Below are positions 18,934 through 26,809 of a stretch of 64,000 nucleotides of DNA, in pieces. Source of the DNA: Helicobacter_J cappadocius (GTDB taxonomy: Bacteria > Campylobacterota > Campylobacteria > Campylobacterales > Helicobacteraceae); the NCBI RefSeq assembly GCF_030686155.1, contig NZ_JAUPEV010000002.1, positions 124,001 through 188,000 of the forward strand, written 5' to 3'. The first letter of the stretch is position 1, and each line of letters starts with the position of its first letter. The notes below the pieces were generated by a model, which worked only from the letters and a program-made list of their open reading frames with translations, was not told the DNA's origin and did no database searches. The position numbers and the translations under genes are program-made.

Positions 18934-19563
18934 ATGATAGAAAATATTATTTTATTTTATAATGAGTTAAAATATCCAATTGATCCAGAAGGTCTTGGTG
19001 TTATAGTTATTTTTTTTATTTTTATTAATTTTCCAATATTAATATTTATATATATTATTAATAGCATAATAGAAAGAAAAATATTTTCTATTAGAATTTT
19101 AATATTATATAATATAGATTTATTATTAATATTTTTATTAATTTATATTGAAGAATATATGCCATATATTAAACTTATAAAACCACTACTATTGCTATTA
19201 ATATCAATAGCAATAGTAGTGGTAATAAAAATAGCAATAAATTATTTTATGAAGAAAAATATATTTATTATATTATCTAATTATATTTATAATAGTTTTT
19301 TATCATATTTATCAATTTATTTATTTGATATGTTAATAATATATATTATAAATATAATATATTCTTATATTATATTTATAAATAAAAAAATATTTTTTTA
19401 TATTTTATTATTTATAATTTCATTTATATATTTTATTGGATTTTTCAATATACATCTATTTTATTTTATTTATACTAGAATACTAATATATGCTCCAAGT
19501 ATTTTATTTATAATATCAATTATTAGATTTTTTTTATTCTTATTTAGATATAAAAGGACGTAA
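18934..19563 (+). CDS. Polytopic membrane protein, unknown, extremely AT-rich
   Basis: The 209-residue protein is almost entirely Ile, Leu, Phe and Tyr with about six predicted membrane spans and few charged residues between them (for example IFYIIIERK- and YFMKKN-type loops). Base composition is much more AT-rich than the flanking genes, suggesting recent transfer. Its position among toxin-immunity genes makes an integral-membrane immunity protein, protecting against an inner-membrane pore-former or a toxin entry step, a reasonable guess. A perfect 18-bp inverted repeat lies within the coding region. No family was recognised. Confidence 0.6.
   Translation: MIENIILFYNELKYPIDPEGLGVIVIFFIFINFPILIFIYIINSIIERKIFSIRILILYNIDLLLIFLLIYIEEYMPYIKLIKPLLLLLISIAIVVVIKIAINYFMKKNIFIILSNYIYNSFLSYLSIYLFDMLIIYIINIIYSYIIFINKKIFFYILLFIISFIYFIGFFNIHLFYFIYTRILIYAPSILFIISIIRFFLFLFRYKRT
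19182..19223. repeat. Perfect 18-bp inverted repeat inside membrane-protein ORF
   Basis: ACCACTACTATTGCTATT at 19182-19199 and its exact reverse complement at 19206-19223 flank a 6-nt loop (AATATC). The repeat encodes part of a Leu/Ile/Val membrane span. Such a strong stem within a coding sequence would form a hairpin in the mRNA and could act as an attenuator, a processing site or a recombination hotspot. Confidence 0.9.
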
Positions 19564-19601
19564 ATAATGAATATCTCAATTATATTAAAATATTATAACT
19601 T

Positions 19602-19879
19602 AGGAGAGCGGAACCTAATAATTTGTTAGAATCGATTTTACTCAAAGAATTTAAGAAGAATCCTTTGGAGGGATCAAAAAAAGCAAGTGATTTAGATATG
19701 AAAGACCCTAGATGGCCATCTAGTGCTGGATGGGAAAAAAGACGAAGTGTTATGAAAAGACAACCAACGCCAGAAAAAAAAAGAAAAAAATTAAGGAAAA
19801 AACTGTAGCCGAAATACATTTCAATTATAATACAAAAACAGGAGCTATTGATGATATTAAATTTAAATCCCCTAACTAA
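19602..19879 (+). pseudogene. Displaced toxin tip split by a frameshift at an A9/A7 tract
   Basis: The frame from about 19602 (TTG at 19623) encodes a segment with DMKDPRWPSSAGWEKR and then a Lys/Arg-rich run ending at TAG 19808. In the -1 frame the sequence continues as VAEIHFNYNTKTGAIDDIKF to a TAA at 19877. Together they read like one C-terminal toxin domain of the polymorphic type (DPRWP...GW...IHYNYN-TGAIDDFKFK pattern, from memory). The join lies in A9-G-A7 (19774-19790). Restoring one A, or a -1 ribosomal slip, would rejoin them. The 5' end has no ATG, so this is an orphan tip. The next gene starts inside its 3' end, as immunity genes do. Confidence 0.5.
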
Positions 19880-20171
19880 AATTACGGAATATACTTATTT
19901 CTCATTTGAACGTGATTTGTATAACGATTTTATTTATCACTGGGCTTTTAAATTTCTTTCTGGTCTTTATTCGCCAGAAGCTGACTATATGATTACTATT
20001 AGGGGAGTTTGGGAGGGTGAAGATTATGCTAAAAAAATTCTAAAAGAGATTAGAACGGTTTGGGAAAATGGAGAGGGTGAGATTTTATTTCAAAATAAAA
20101 TATATTTCGGAGACTCCAAAGGGAGAATTTTTCTCTTGTTTAAAAAAGAAAAGAGATACTCTAATGTCTAG
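19851..20171 (+). CDS. Small immunity-like protein, paralogue A
   Basis: The 106-residue cytoplasmic protein starts at ATG 19851 inside the 3' end of the preceding toxin remnant. A TTG one codon earlier is also possible. It is clearly homologous to the product at 20358: both carry YFSF near the start, an I/Y-x-W-x-F segment, then ITIRGVWEGE versus INIRGVLMQE, and ENGEGEILF versus NKGRGEAIF. It ends in a Lys-rich tail that may itself be out of frame. Position and pairing with the toxin tip suggest it is the cognate immunity protein. No named family was recognised. Confidence 0.6.
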   Translation: MILNLNPLTKITEYTYFSFERDLYNDFIYHWAFKFLSGLYSPEADYMITIRGVWEGEDYAKKILKEIRTVWENGEGEILFQNKIYFGDSKGRIFLLFKKEKRYSNV

Positions 20172-20322
20172 CACGAAAATAGAAATAGTAGGGAATTTTG
20201 ATAAAAATTTATCATATTCAAGTATTAATTCCCAAGATTTTTTTATTTCTTGTGGTGTAGGATTACTATTTGAATCACTTCCAAAGATTATAAAGGTTAT
20301 GGATAAGGTATTAGATGTTTAA
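20164..20322 (+). CDS. Small ORF, possible out-of-frame tail of paralogue A
   Basis: A 52-residue ORF starts at ATG 20164, overlapping the end of paralogue A by 8 nt in another frame, and ends at 20322. It has a hydrophobic middle (FFISCGVGLLFESL). No ribosome site is obvious apart from the AAAGAAAAGAGA just upstream. By analogy with the frameshifted paralogue at 20358 this could be the continuation of the upstream gene after a frameshift. Confidence is low. Confidence 0.3.
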   Translation: MSSTKIEIVGNFDKNLSYSSINSQDFFISCGVGLLFESLPKIIKVMDKVLDV

Positions 20323-20357
20323 AAGTAAGTATTGAGAAATCAAAATAGGAGGTATTT

Positions 20358-20907
20358 ATGGGCTTAGATGAGGCATTGGAAGAGATTCAAAAAGGAGTTT
20401 ATTTTTCGTTTGGGTACAATAGTGATATGTGGACTGATGATGGATATATATATGAGTGGAGATTCAGACTTGTTGATTTTAATAATTTTCTGAACACTGA
20501 TTATGATATAAACATTAGAGGTGTACTAATGCAAGAAGGTCAAAAAACTTTAAAAAATATAAAACTACTTTTGAATAAAGGAAGAGGTGAGGCTATTTTT
20601 GAAGACTTTTGTAGTTGTGTCGATGGGTATTGGGAGAACTTTTATTAGATTTTATAAAACTAAAGATAGTGCAGATTTTTTATTAGATTTTTCTATAAAC
20701 AACACTTCTAAATCTGAAAAAAAGATAGATGACACTCTGCCTAGTTCTGAAAAGGCGATTATGGCAATAAAATACTATTATGAAATTCAATATCTATATC
20801 CTGATACAACTAGTAATCGAAAGATCAGTAATGTGAATAATTGTATTCAACGTTTTGGAATGGTTTTGTGGGGTAAGAGTATTTTTGATGAATTGAGATT
20901 GAAATGA
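20358..20907 (+). pseudogene. Immunity-like paralogue B, frameshifted
   Basis: The ATG at 20358 has a strong GGAGG ribosome site. The first frame gives 96 residues homologous to paralogue A up to GRGEAIFEDF and then stops at 20648. The next frame, open from 20587 to 20907, resumes with KTFVVVSMGIGRTFIRFYKTKD, matching the GRIFLLFKKEK tail of paralogue A, and runs another 80 residues. A one-base insertion near the T5 run around 20597-20602 explains the break. The full-length product would be about 175 residues. The stop overlaps the next ORF as ATGA, so the following orphan toxin could be translationally coupled to it. Confidence 0.55.
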
Positions 20908-21095
20908 AAGACAATGGCAAAAGAGAAAGAAGAGTGGATAAAAAAGGAAATATATACGAAAAAGATTATATGCATTCAAAAGAAGGTGCTCCTGTATGGG
21001 AAAAATATAACAAAAGAGGCAAACATCAAGGAGAAGTAGATGACCACAATAACAGAAGAAAAAAACCCGATCCAAATAAACGCATTGATCCATAA
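20904..21095 (+). CDS. Orphan colicin E3-like nuclease tip
   Basis: The 63-residue ORF is homologous to the last 50 residues of the TpsA protein: GNIYEKDYMHSKEG...VWEKYNKRGKHQGEVD versus GNIYQRDRQHKGWEVYNKRGEHKGEID. The E3-type catalytic Asp and His (DYMH) and the Glu before KYN are present, with a 5-residue insertion between His and Glu. The tail KKPDPNKRIDP is even closer to the colicin E3 end (KGPDPKRN) than the TpsA one. It lacks any secretion or pretoxin part. Its ATG overlaps the previous stop by ATGA. It is either a displaced cdiA-CT that can be recombined onto tpsA, or a stand-alone remnant. The gene directly after it is its likely immunity gene. Confidence 0.65.
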   Translation: MKDNGKRERRVDKKGNIYEKDYMHSKEGAPVWEKYNKRGKHQGEVDDHNNRRKKPDPNKRIDP

Positions 21096-21290
21096 GATAA
21101 AGGTTTCAAGATGATAAAAATGTTTATTTCCAAAAAAGAAGGGAGTGACCTAGTCCGTTTTAACTATAAGCCTAAAATCAAAAAATCTCAAATTGAGAAG
21201 ATTTTGGGTCAGGACTGGGAACACAAAAAACTCACAAAAAAACAAATCAAAGATTTTGGACTAGGATTTCTGCTAGATGTATTTGGGAGT
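21032..21290 (+). repeat. 259-bp perfect direct repeat, copy 1
   Basis: This segment, spanning the last 21 codons of the orphan toxin, the 15-bp gap and the first 60 codons of the immunity candidate, is identical to 21946-22204. The offset is 914 bp. Identity breaks sharply on the right inside the immunity gene (after GGGAGT), where the two genes become merely similar. Confidence 0.95.
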
Positions 21291-21806
21291 CGTACACAAT
21301 ATTCTTTATATGAGATTTCAAAATCACGACAATTTTCAAATTATTGTTTGGGATGTTTTGATAGTGGTGACAAGATTAAATTATACAGGAGAATCTATTT
21401 TTCAAGTGAGAAAAAATTTCGAAAAATTCTCTCTTTGAGTAATAGCGAGGAATTACTAGATTTTTATGATTTTGACTCCTCTAATCTTTCTTTAGTGGGT
21501 ATGGATTATCTCAGGGTATTTCAAGATATTTATCATTTTAGAATTTTTAGATTTTCATATTCCCCATTAACTCGATTTAGTATTGAGGTTTATGATTCTA
21601 TAAATTTTTTAGGTCAATTTGATTTTGATATGGAATTTGATGAAATGAGTACCTTTATTCCCATGAATGAAGAAGAGATGGAGGATAAAATATTTTATGG
21701 AGGACTTCCAGTACTAAATGAACAATTATATTTATTTGGAGCTAAACATTTGTTATTGATAAATCAGGCTGATATTGAGTATCTTTTAGTTCAAAATTTC
21801 AAATAA
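21111..21806 (+). CDS. Candidate immunity protein for the orphan E3-like tip, copy 1
   Basis: The 231-residue acidic, Phe-rich cytoplasmic protein starts 15 nt after the orphan toxin stop with AAGG about 7 nt before the ATG. Its first 60 residues are identical to those of the gene at 22025, and the rest is similar but diverged (shared EELLDFYDFDSSNLS, QFDFDMEFDE and the C-terminal YLLVQNFK-like end). I recognise no named immunity family. Position right after a toxin tip and the duplication pattern support immunity function by inference. Confidence 0.6.
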   Translation: MIKMFISKKEGSDLVRFNYKPKIKKSQIEKILGQDWEHKKLTKKQIKDFGLGFLLDVFGSRTQYSLYEISKSRQFSNYCLGCFDSGDKIKLYRRIYFSSEKKFRKILSLSNSEELLDFYDFDSSNLSLVGMDYLRVFQDIYHFRIFRFSYSPLTRFSIEVYDSINFLGQFDFDMEFDEMSTFIPMNEEEMEDKIFYGGLPVLNEQLYLFGAKHLLLINQADIEYLLVQNFK

Positions 21807-21886
21807 TTATCCAAATATTATTGAAAGTAAGAGATTTTTATAATTTTTAATGAATAGAAATAAAAAGTACACAAGGATGAAGATAA

Positions 21887-22009
21887 ATGAAAAGAATGGA
21901 AATATTAGCAGAAAAGTTCAAGGATGTTAAACGAGTTAAATATTTAGAAGTAGATGACCACAATAACAGAAGAAAAAAACCCGATCCAAATAAACGCATT
22001 GATCCATAA
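21887..22009 (+). pseudogene. Toxin-tail remnant before second immunity copy
   Basis: A 40-codon ORF ends with the 21 residues VDDHNNRRKKPDPNKRIDP-type tail identical to the orphan toxin, but its first half (MKRMEILAEKFKDVKRVKY) is unrelated in this frame. An overlapping frame from ATG 21877 reads MKINEKNGNISRKVQGC, vaguely like the VDKKGNIYEKD part of the toxin. The catalytic Asp, His and Glu are missing. It is a scar of the duplication rather than an active toxin. Confidence 0.55.
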
Positions 22010-22204
22010 GATAAAGGTTTCAAGATGATAAAAATGTTTATTTCCAAAAAAGAAGGGAGTGACCTAGTCCGTTTTAACTATAAGCCTAAAATCAAAAAAT
22101 CTCAAATTGAGAAGATTTTGGGTCAGGACTGGGAACACAAAAAACTCACAAAAAAACAAATCAAAGATTTTGGACTAGGATTTCTGCTAGATGTATTTGG
22201 GAGT
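21946..22204 (+). repeat. 259-bp perfect direct repeat, copy 2
   Basis: Identical to 21032-21290. The left edge lies at AGAAGTAGATG inside the toxin tail and the right edge inside the immunity gene. No insertion sequence or target-site duplication borders it, so homologous recombination or cassette capture is more likely than transposition. Confidence 0.95.
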
Positions 22205-22732
22205 TCTATAGAGTGTTATTTTTATAATCCCTTAAGATCATTTTATCCAGAGTATTGTTTGGGGTGTTTTGATATCAATAACAAGATGATGTTTTATAGC
22301 AGAATTTATTTTCCTGATGAAAAAAAAGTTCGAGATGTCCTATTGCTAGATAGTAGCGAGGAATTGCTAGATTTTTATGATTTTGACTCCTCTAATCTTT
22401 CTATCCTTGAAGTAAATCATCTAAAAAACTTCAAACATAACCCTTATCATTTCAAGGTATTTAGATCCAAGTTTTTGTTACCATTGCGTTTTAGCATTCA
22501 GGTTTGTTTCTCAGATACTCTTTTGGATGTAGTTTTATGTCAATTTGATTTTGATATGGAGTTTGATGAGTTAAGTAGCCTTATCGAATTAGAAGAGGGA
22601 GAAAAAAGGATTAAGTTACTTTATAAAGAAACCTTAATAAGGGCCAAAGAATTGTATTTATTTGGTGCAGAGCATTTGTTATTGTTAAATCAAACCGATG
22701 TGAAATATTTTTTGGTACAAAACTTCAAATAA
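22025..22732 (+). CDS. Candidate immunity protein, copy 2 (diverged C-terminus)
   Basis: The 235-residue paralogue of the gene at 21111 shares the same ribosome site, start and first 60 residues, then differs at many positions while keeping the overall plan (EELLDFYDFDSSNLS, QFDFDMEFDEL, LYLFGAEHLLLLNQ). The identical N-terminus with a divergent C-terminus suggests gene conversion or that the C-terminal part determines toxin specificity. It is followed 13 nt later by the ankyrin gene on the same strand. Confidence 0.6.
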   Translation: MIKMFISKKEGSDLVRFNYKPKIKKSQIEKILGQDWEHKKLTKKQIKDFGLGFLLDVFGSSIECYFYNPLRSFYPEYCLGCFDINNKMMFYSRIYFPDEKKVRDVLLLDSSEELLDFYDFDSSNLSILEVNHLKNFKHNPYHFKVFRSKFLLPLRFSIQVCFSDTLLDVVLCQFDFDMEFDELSSLIELEEGEKRIKLLYKETLIRAKELYLFGAEHLLLLNQTDVKYFLVQNFK

Positions 22733-22745
22733 ATAGAAATAATGA

Positions 22746-23366
22746 ATGAATACTGATTTTGAAGAAAAACTTAAAAATGCACTTTGCAATAATGATCAAA
22801 ATTTTTTAGAGCATTATAAAAATCACTATGACATCAATCATTCCTTTATTGATGAATATAATGACTCGTTGCTTTTATACGCGATCAGTGATTGTGATTC
22901 TGAAGTTTATAAATATTTGTTATCAAGGGGCGCTGATTTATTTGCGAAGAATGATTTAGGAGAGGGAATATTGCATTCTGTGATATTTAGCAAAAAAATA
23001 GAAAGATTGCATTATTTACTTGAGACATACCCATCCATTGTAAATATGCTAAATGACTCTGACAATGAAGGAAGTACTCCTATTTTATTTTCTATTATGC
23101 TAAAACAAAGATCTTTTTTTGATAAATTTTTACAAATGGGTGCAGATATTCATTTGGGAGATAAACAAGATATCACACCTTTGCATATGGCTTGTTTGAT
23201 TAAAATTTCTGACTCAAGAGATAATTTTGAAATTGTTCGTTCATTGGTTGAATCTGGAGCTAATTTTAGAGTAAAAACAAAGCAAGGCAACTATCCTCTA
23301 GCACTAGCTGTTAATAATGATTTTATAGATATTGTAAAATATTTATCTAGTATTATGTATATTTGA
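22746..23366 (+). CDS. Ankyrin-repeat protein
   Basis: The 206-residue soluble protein contains about four ankyrin-type units: DSLLLYAISDCDSEVYKYLLSRGADL, LHSVIF...LHYLLE, STPILFSIMLKQRSFFDKFLQMGADI (shown in part) and TPLHMACLI...IVRSLVESGANF, PLALAVNNDFIDIVKYL. The first ATG at 22742 stops after four codons; the one at 22746 is the start. Ankyrin proteins commonly serve as immunity partners in polymorphic toxin loci, which fits the location. There is no signal peptide. The target is unknown. Confidence 0.75.
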   Translation: MNTDFEEKLKNALCNNDQNFLEHYKNHYDINHSFIDEYNDSLLLYAISDCDSEVYKYLLSRGADLFAKNDLGEGILHSVIFSKKIERLHYLLETYPSIVNMLNDSDNEGSTPILFSIMLKQRSFFDKFLQMGADIHLGDKQDITPLHMACLIKISDSRDNFEIVRSLVESGANFRVKTKQGNYPLALAVNNDFIDIVKYLSSIMYI

Positions 23367-23450
23367 AGATTTATTCTGTCTGTATTGAGATATCTATAGG
23401 CAACATGGGAATAAAGAAGGCGGGTTTAAACAAAGTTTTGGAAATAAAAA

Positions 23451-24188
23451 ATGATAACAAAGACAATCAAAGACATAATCAATCAAGCAACAATTATTAG
23501 TGTGATTACCTAAAGAATTGCGTTAGAACGTGATATCGTTTTTTGGGAAGAAATATTCTTTAGATCGGAAAAACGATTATAAACAAGTGATTTTTGATTG
23601 GCTTGTAAAAGAAAATCTTCCGCACCAATCATTTATTTGTCAAAAAATCAAATTAGATCGTTTTAAAAAGATGTAGGTGAATTAGATGAAGACGAACTTC
23701 AAATAGCATCTGAATATTGGTCTATAGAATCTTTGACTTGGTCTATTTATTTGATTGGAAGAATAAGTCCATATAGATATAAGAGGATTGTTTTAGGAAG
23801 TGAAGAGATATTTATGGGGCAAGATAATAGTGTGAAAAAAACACTAGCAGTTTCTTCTCTACGTCCCACCACAGAAATCCATATCCAAAAAGAAATCTCT
23901 ATGATATGGCATTGGAGATGTATAGAATATCTTCGTTATGGAAATATAGAATTTAAAGAAAATCTGAAAGATATCATCACTGATATTTTTGGAAAAGACT
24001 ATTATAGAAACTATAGACACCATACAAAACTTCAATCTTCACAAAGAACTGATGGTAGAAAAAACCTTTTTTTTCAAACCGCAGAAAAACAATGCAATGA
24101 AATCCTAAGAATCTCTACTTGGAGACAACACGTTTTTGGACGGCTGTTTTCAAAAGAAGATTGGGGCGATATAGATGTGGATAGCTAG
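23451..24188 (+). pseudogene. Broken DUF4272-like gene
   Basis: An ATG at 23451 opens MITKTIKDIINQATIISVIT, then a TAA at 23511 interrupts, and the same frame resumes as RIALERDIVFWEE. A second frame carries KNDYKQVIFDWLVKENLPHQSF, and a third, from about 23677 to 24188, carries ESLTWSIYLIGR, AVSSLRPTTEIH, IWHWRCIEYL and the C-terminal part. The succession of at least one nonsense codon and two frameshifts shows decay. The LTW-x-LYLLGR and WHWR features resemble DUF4272 proteins, often found beside toxin-immunity genes. Family assignment is from memory. Confidence 0.55.
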
Positions 24189-24275
24189 AAAGATTGTGGA
24201 AAAATATACCAGTTTCTATCAAGCTAAATATTATTCATTAGTTTGCATTCCTTCTAAAATAAGCCATATAAAATC

Positions 24276-25700
24276 CTAGAATCCATACCTGATATATGCC
24301 ATCATATGGCTTCTGTCGGATATATCTTGAGGTTGTTTGCTGCCATCAGGTCTTAGCGGTACAGGACCGCTTACACCAACCTTATAACCTTCTTTTGTGA
24401 GATCTCGGTAATATTCTAATTTCAGACCAACAGCTAATTGAAAAGGGGATGAAAATTGATAGTCTGCATTCACAGCAATACTTTGCTCATTACTTCTGTC
24501 GCTAGTTGTGAGACGCCCTAGAATTCCCCAATTAAGCTTACCTCCGAAGTTTTTACTATTGCCTAGTACATAATATCCCCCACCATAGAGAAATCCTGTA
24601 AAAGCATCTTTACCCATCATATCGCTGATAGAAGCACCTATATCATAGACACTCGCTGTCCAAAAATCTATTCCCACAGGATTTCCATAAGTCCCCATAT
24701 GGGCATTGGCATTTTTAAAGTTTTTGTAGATTCCACCGCCAATATTGTAGTTATTGATGTCAAATCGTTGTTTGATGAGTAATGTTTGACCATCTGCACC
24801 TGTTTGGTTCCCATATCTGTATCCGCTTCGCACATTTTTATCCCATACAGAAAAAAGTCCAATAATGGTAGTTTGAGATCTAAAGCCATTGCCATCAAAT
24901 TCGGGATTGGTGTCATAACCCACTTCAATGGCAGGGGTTGTATAGGTTTTTGGAGAGAATTGGATGAATGGAGCGATAGTGATACCATTATGATACCAAG
25001 TTGTCTTAAAAATATGAATACCTAGATTAACAACTCTTCCTGAAGGCTCTGTATATGTTTTGGGTGCATAGAAGTCATAGAGCCACTCATCATAGGCAAA
25101 AGCTCTTCCGTAAGAGCTAAACCACCAAAGTTTAACTTCAGAAATTTTCGCATAAACTTCAAATCCTTGCGTAAAACCACTATGAAAATCAGCAGTGGAT
25201 TCATATCGCCCACCCTTGATACCAAAGATACCATTATAATCATAGTTTAAATAAGCATTATAGAGGACATAATGTCTTGTATTTTGAGTCATTCCGATAT
25301 TGTATTGAGAGTCGGGCTTTTGCCAAGCAGCCGTACCATCGTATTTTGCATAATATCCGATATAGTTAAAGGTTGCAGAACCAAAAGGTTTTCCGTTGGC
25401 TTCATCAATAAGATTTCTCCCAGAATCATACGCAAGACCTCCTACCATTCCACCTAATCCACCAGTTAAGCTCTGTTCTGAAAAAGATTGCGGGAGCAAG
25501 TTCATGTCTATTTGTAATCCCCCCACCATTGTTACAAAGCTCTCAGTGGGATATTTACCTTCTGTTGAGTTTATAGGCGTATTATTGAAACCGAATTTTG
25601 AAAAAGATTCAGCTTTCCCGCTTATTTTATAGTCGAAAGCATCTAGCCAAGTGGTGCCAAACAAAGCTAGTGCAATGAAACCAAAATATGATTTTTTCAT
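24276..25700 (-). CDS. Outer-membrane porin-like protein, Hof family (HofB-like)
   Basis: The 474-residue protein has a signal peptide (MKKSYFGFIALALFGTTWLDA, cleaved before FDYKISG) and a beta-barrel of alternating aromatic strands, ending in HMMAYIRYGF with a C-terminal Phe as expected for outer-membrane insertion. The glycine-rich GGLGGMVGGLAYDSGRNL segment near residue 95 is typical of Helicobacter Hof/OprD-like proteins. Next to pyrB it occupies the position of H. pylori hofB. I used the ATG at 25700 with GGGAGAG upstream rather than the longer frame, whose extra 18 residues lack a ribosome site. Confidence 0.8.
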   Translation of the reverse strand: MKKSYFGFIALALFGTTWLDAFDYKISGKAESFSKFGFNNTPINSTEGKYPTESFVTMVGGLQIDMNLLPQSFSEQSLTGGLGGMVGGLAYDSGRNLIDEANGKPFGSATFNYIGYYAKYDGTAAWQKPDSQYNIGMTQNTRHYVLYNAYLNYDYNGIFGIKGGRYESTADFHSGFTQGFEVYAKISEVKLWWFSSYGRAFAYDEWLYDFYAPKTYTEPSGRVVNLGIHIFKTTWYHNGITIAPFIQFSPKTYTTPAIEVGYDTNPEFDGNGFRSQTTIIGLFSVWDKNVRSGYRYGNQTGADGQTLLIKQRFDINNYNIGGGIYKNFKNANAHMGTYGNPVGIDFWTASVYDIGASISDMMGKDAFTGFLYGGGYYVLGNSKNFGGKLNWGILGRLTTSDRSNEQSIAVNADYQFSSPFQLAVGLKLEYYRDLTKEGYKVGVSGPVPLRPDGSKQPQDISDRSHMMAYIRYGF

Positions 25701-25840
25701 GATGCTCTCCCTAATATAGTGGTTTTTGGAGGCTCTTAGCGATATTTTGAGCACTCCTAAAAATTATAACACATTTATTTTGGTTTCTTGGCTATAAAAA
25801 GTGGGTAGTTTTTCTCTTGTGCATTTTTTACACATCTATT

Positions 25841-26719
25841 TTAATGATTGAGTATAAAATGCTCCATAACCGCCATTCTTACTGCCACTCCATTAGTTAC
25901 TTGCTCTAAAACTTTACATCTGCTATCTTTAAGTACTTCATCTTCAATATCGATATTTCTATTCACTGGACCTGGATGCAAAATGATGATGTTTTTATCC
26001 CTAATGAGTTCTTTTGTGATGCAAAAATTGTGTGCATAATCTTTTAGCGATCCATAAGTTTGCGTATCGTGTCTTTCGATTTGAGTCCTTAGACTCATCA
26101 AAACATCTACAGAATCAATAATAGAGGTGATGTCAGAGGTTGTTGGCAAATCTGTTTTTGGGAGAAAGTGCGGAGGGGCAACTAGAGTGATTTTCATTCC
26201 ATAGCGTCCTAGAAGTTCGATATTGCTGTTGGCTACGCGAGAATTCTTTATATCCCCGATAATAGCAATGCGTTTTCCTTCTAGGGTGGTTTTAAAATGA
26301 TTCTGTATGGTAAAAAGATCAAGCAATGCCTGTGTTGGGTGTGCGTGAGCTCCATCTCCGCCATTGATAATTGGGCAAGAAACATATTTGGACAAATGAT
26401 CTCCTGCACCAGCATTTTTGTGACGAATGATGATAGCATTAGGTTTCATTGCATTGAGATTAGCTGCCGTATCAGAGATGGATTCTCCTTTTGCTGTAGA
26501 GCTTTTTGACACATCTAATCTCACCACACTTGCCCCTAGTCTTTTTAGTGCTATTTCGAAGCTACTTAAAGTTCTTGTAGAGTTTTCAAAAAATATTGTA
26601 ATAGCCATCTTCCCTTTAAGGGTTTGAGCAACATCATCTTTTAGATAGTTTTTGGCACTATTTAAGATGATATTGATCTCATCTTTATCCAAATCAGTTG
26701 TTTGTATCAAATGTCGCAT
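25841..26719 (-). CDS. pyrB: Aspartate carbamoyltransferase catalytic subunit
   Basis: The 292-residue enzyme makes carbamoyl-aspartate in pyrimidine synthesis. The carbamoyl-phosphate motif FFENSTRT is present near residue 53, followed by the KGES loop, the HPTQALLD motif, and the HPGPVNRNIDIE signature with VTNGVAVRMAV near the end. The ATG at 26719 (MRHLIQT) has GGAG 6 nt upstream. The longer frame back to 26773 has no ribosome site and would overlap the divergent lipoprotein region. Gene order with the Hof porin and tlyA matches H. pylori. Confidence 0.95.
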   Translation of the reverse strand: MRHLIQTTDLDKDEINIILNSAKNYLKDDVAQTLKGKMAITIFFENSTRTLSSFEIALKRLGASVVRLDVSKSSTAKGESISDTAANLNAMKPNAIIIRHKNAGAGDHLSKYVSCPIINGGDGAHAHPTQALLDLFTIQNHFKTTLEGKRIAIIGDIKNSRVANSNIELLGRYGMKITLVAPPHFLPKTDLPTTSDITSIIDSVDVLMSLRTQIERHDTQTYGSLKDYAHNFCITKELIRDKNIIILHPGPVNRNIDIEDEVLKDSRCKVLEQVTNGVAVRMAVMEHFILNH

Positions 26720-26809
26720 TCTTGCTCCAATCTTTGTGATAAAATTCGCTATGATTTTATCGCAAGTAAGCATAAAAACAAAAAATATTTTATTTGGATT
26801 TATATAATA

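Noticed and set aside
21032..22204. Direct repeats considered as a CRISPR or insertion sequence
   Set aside because: Only two copies, 259 bp long, within coding sequence; no short regular repeats, no transposase and no target duplication.
8124..24190. Prophage or plasmid integration
   Set aside because: No integrase, terminase, replication gene, tRNA attachment site or transposase was seen; the content is toxin and immunity genes only.
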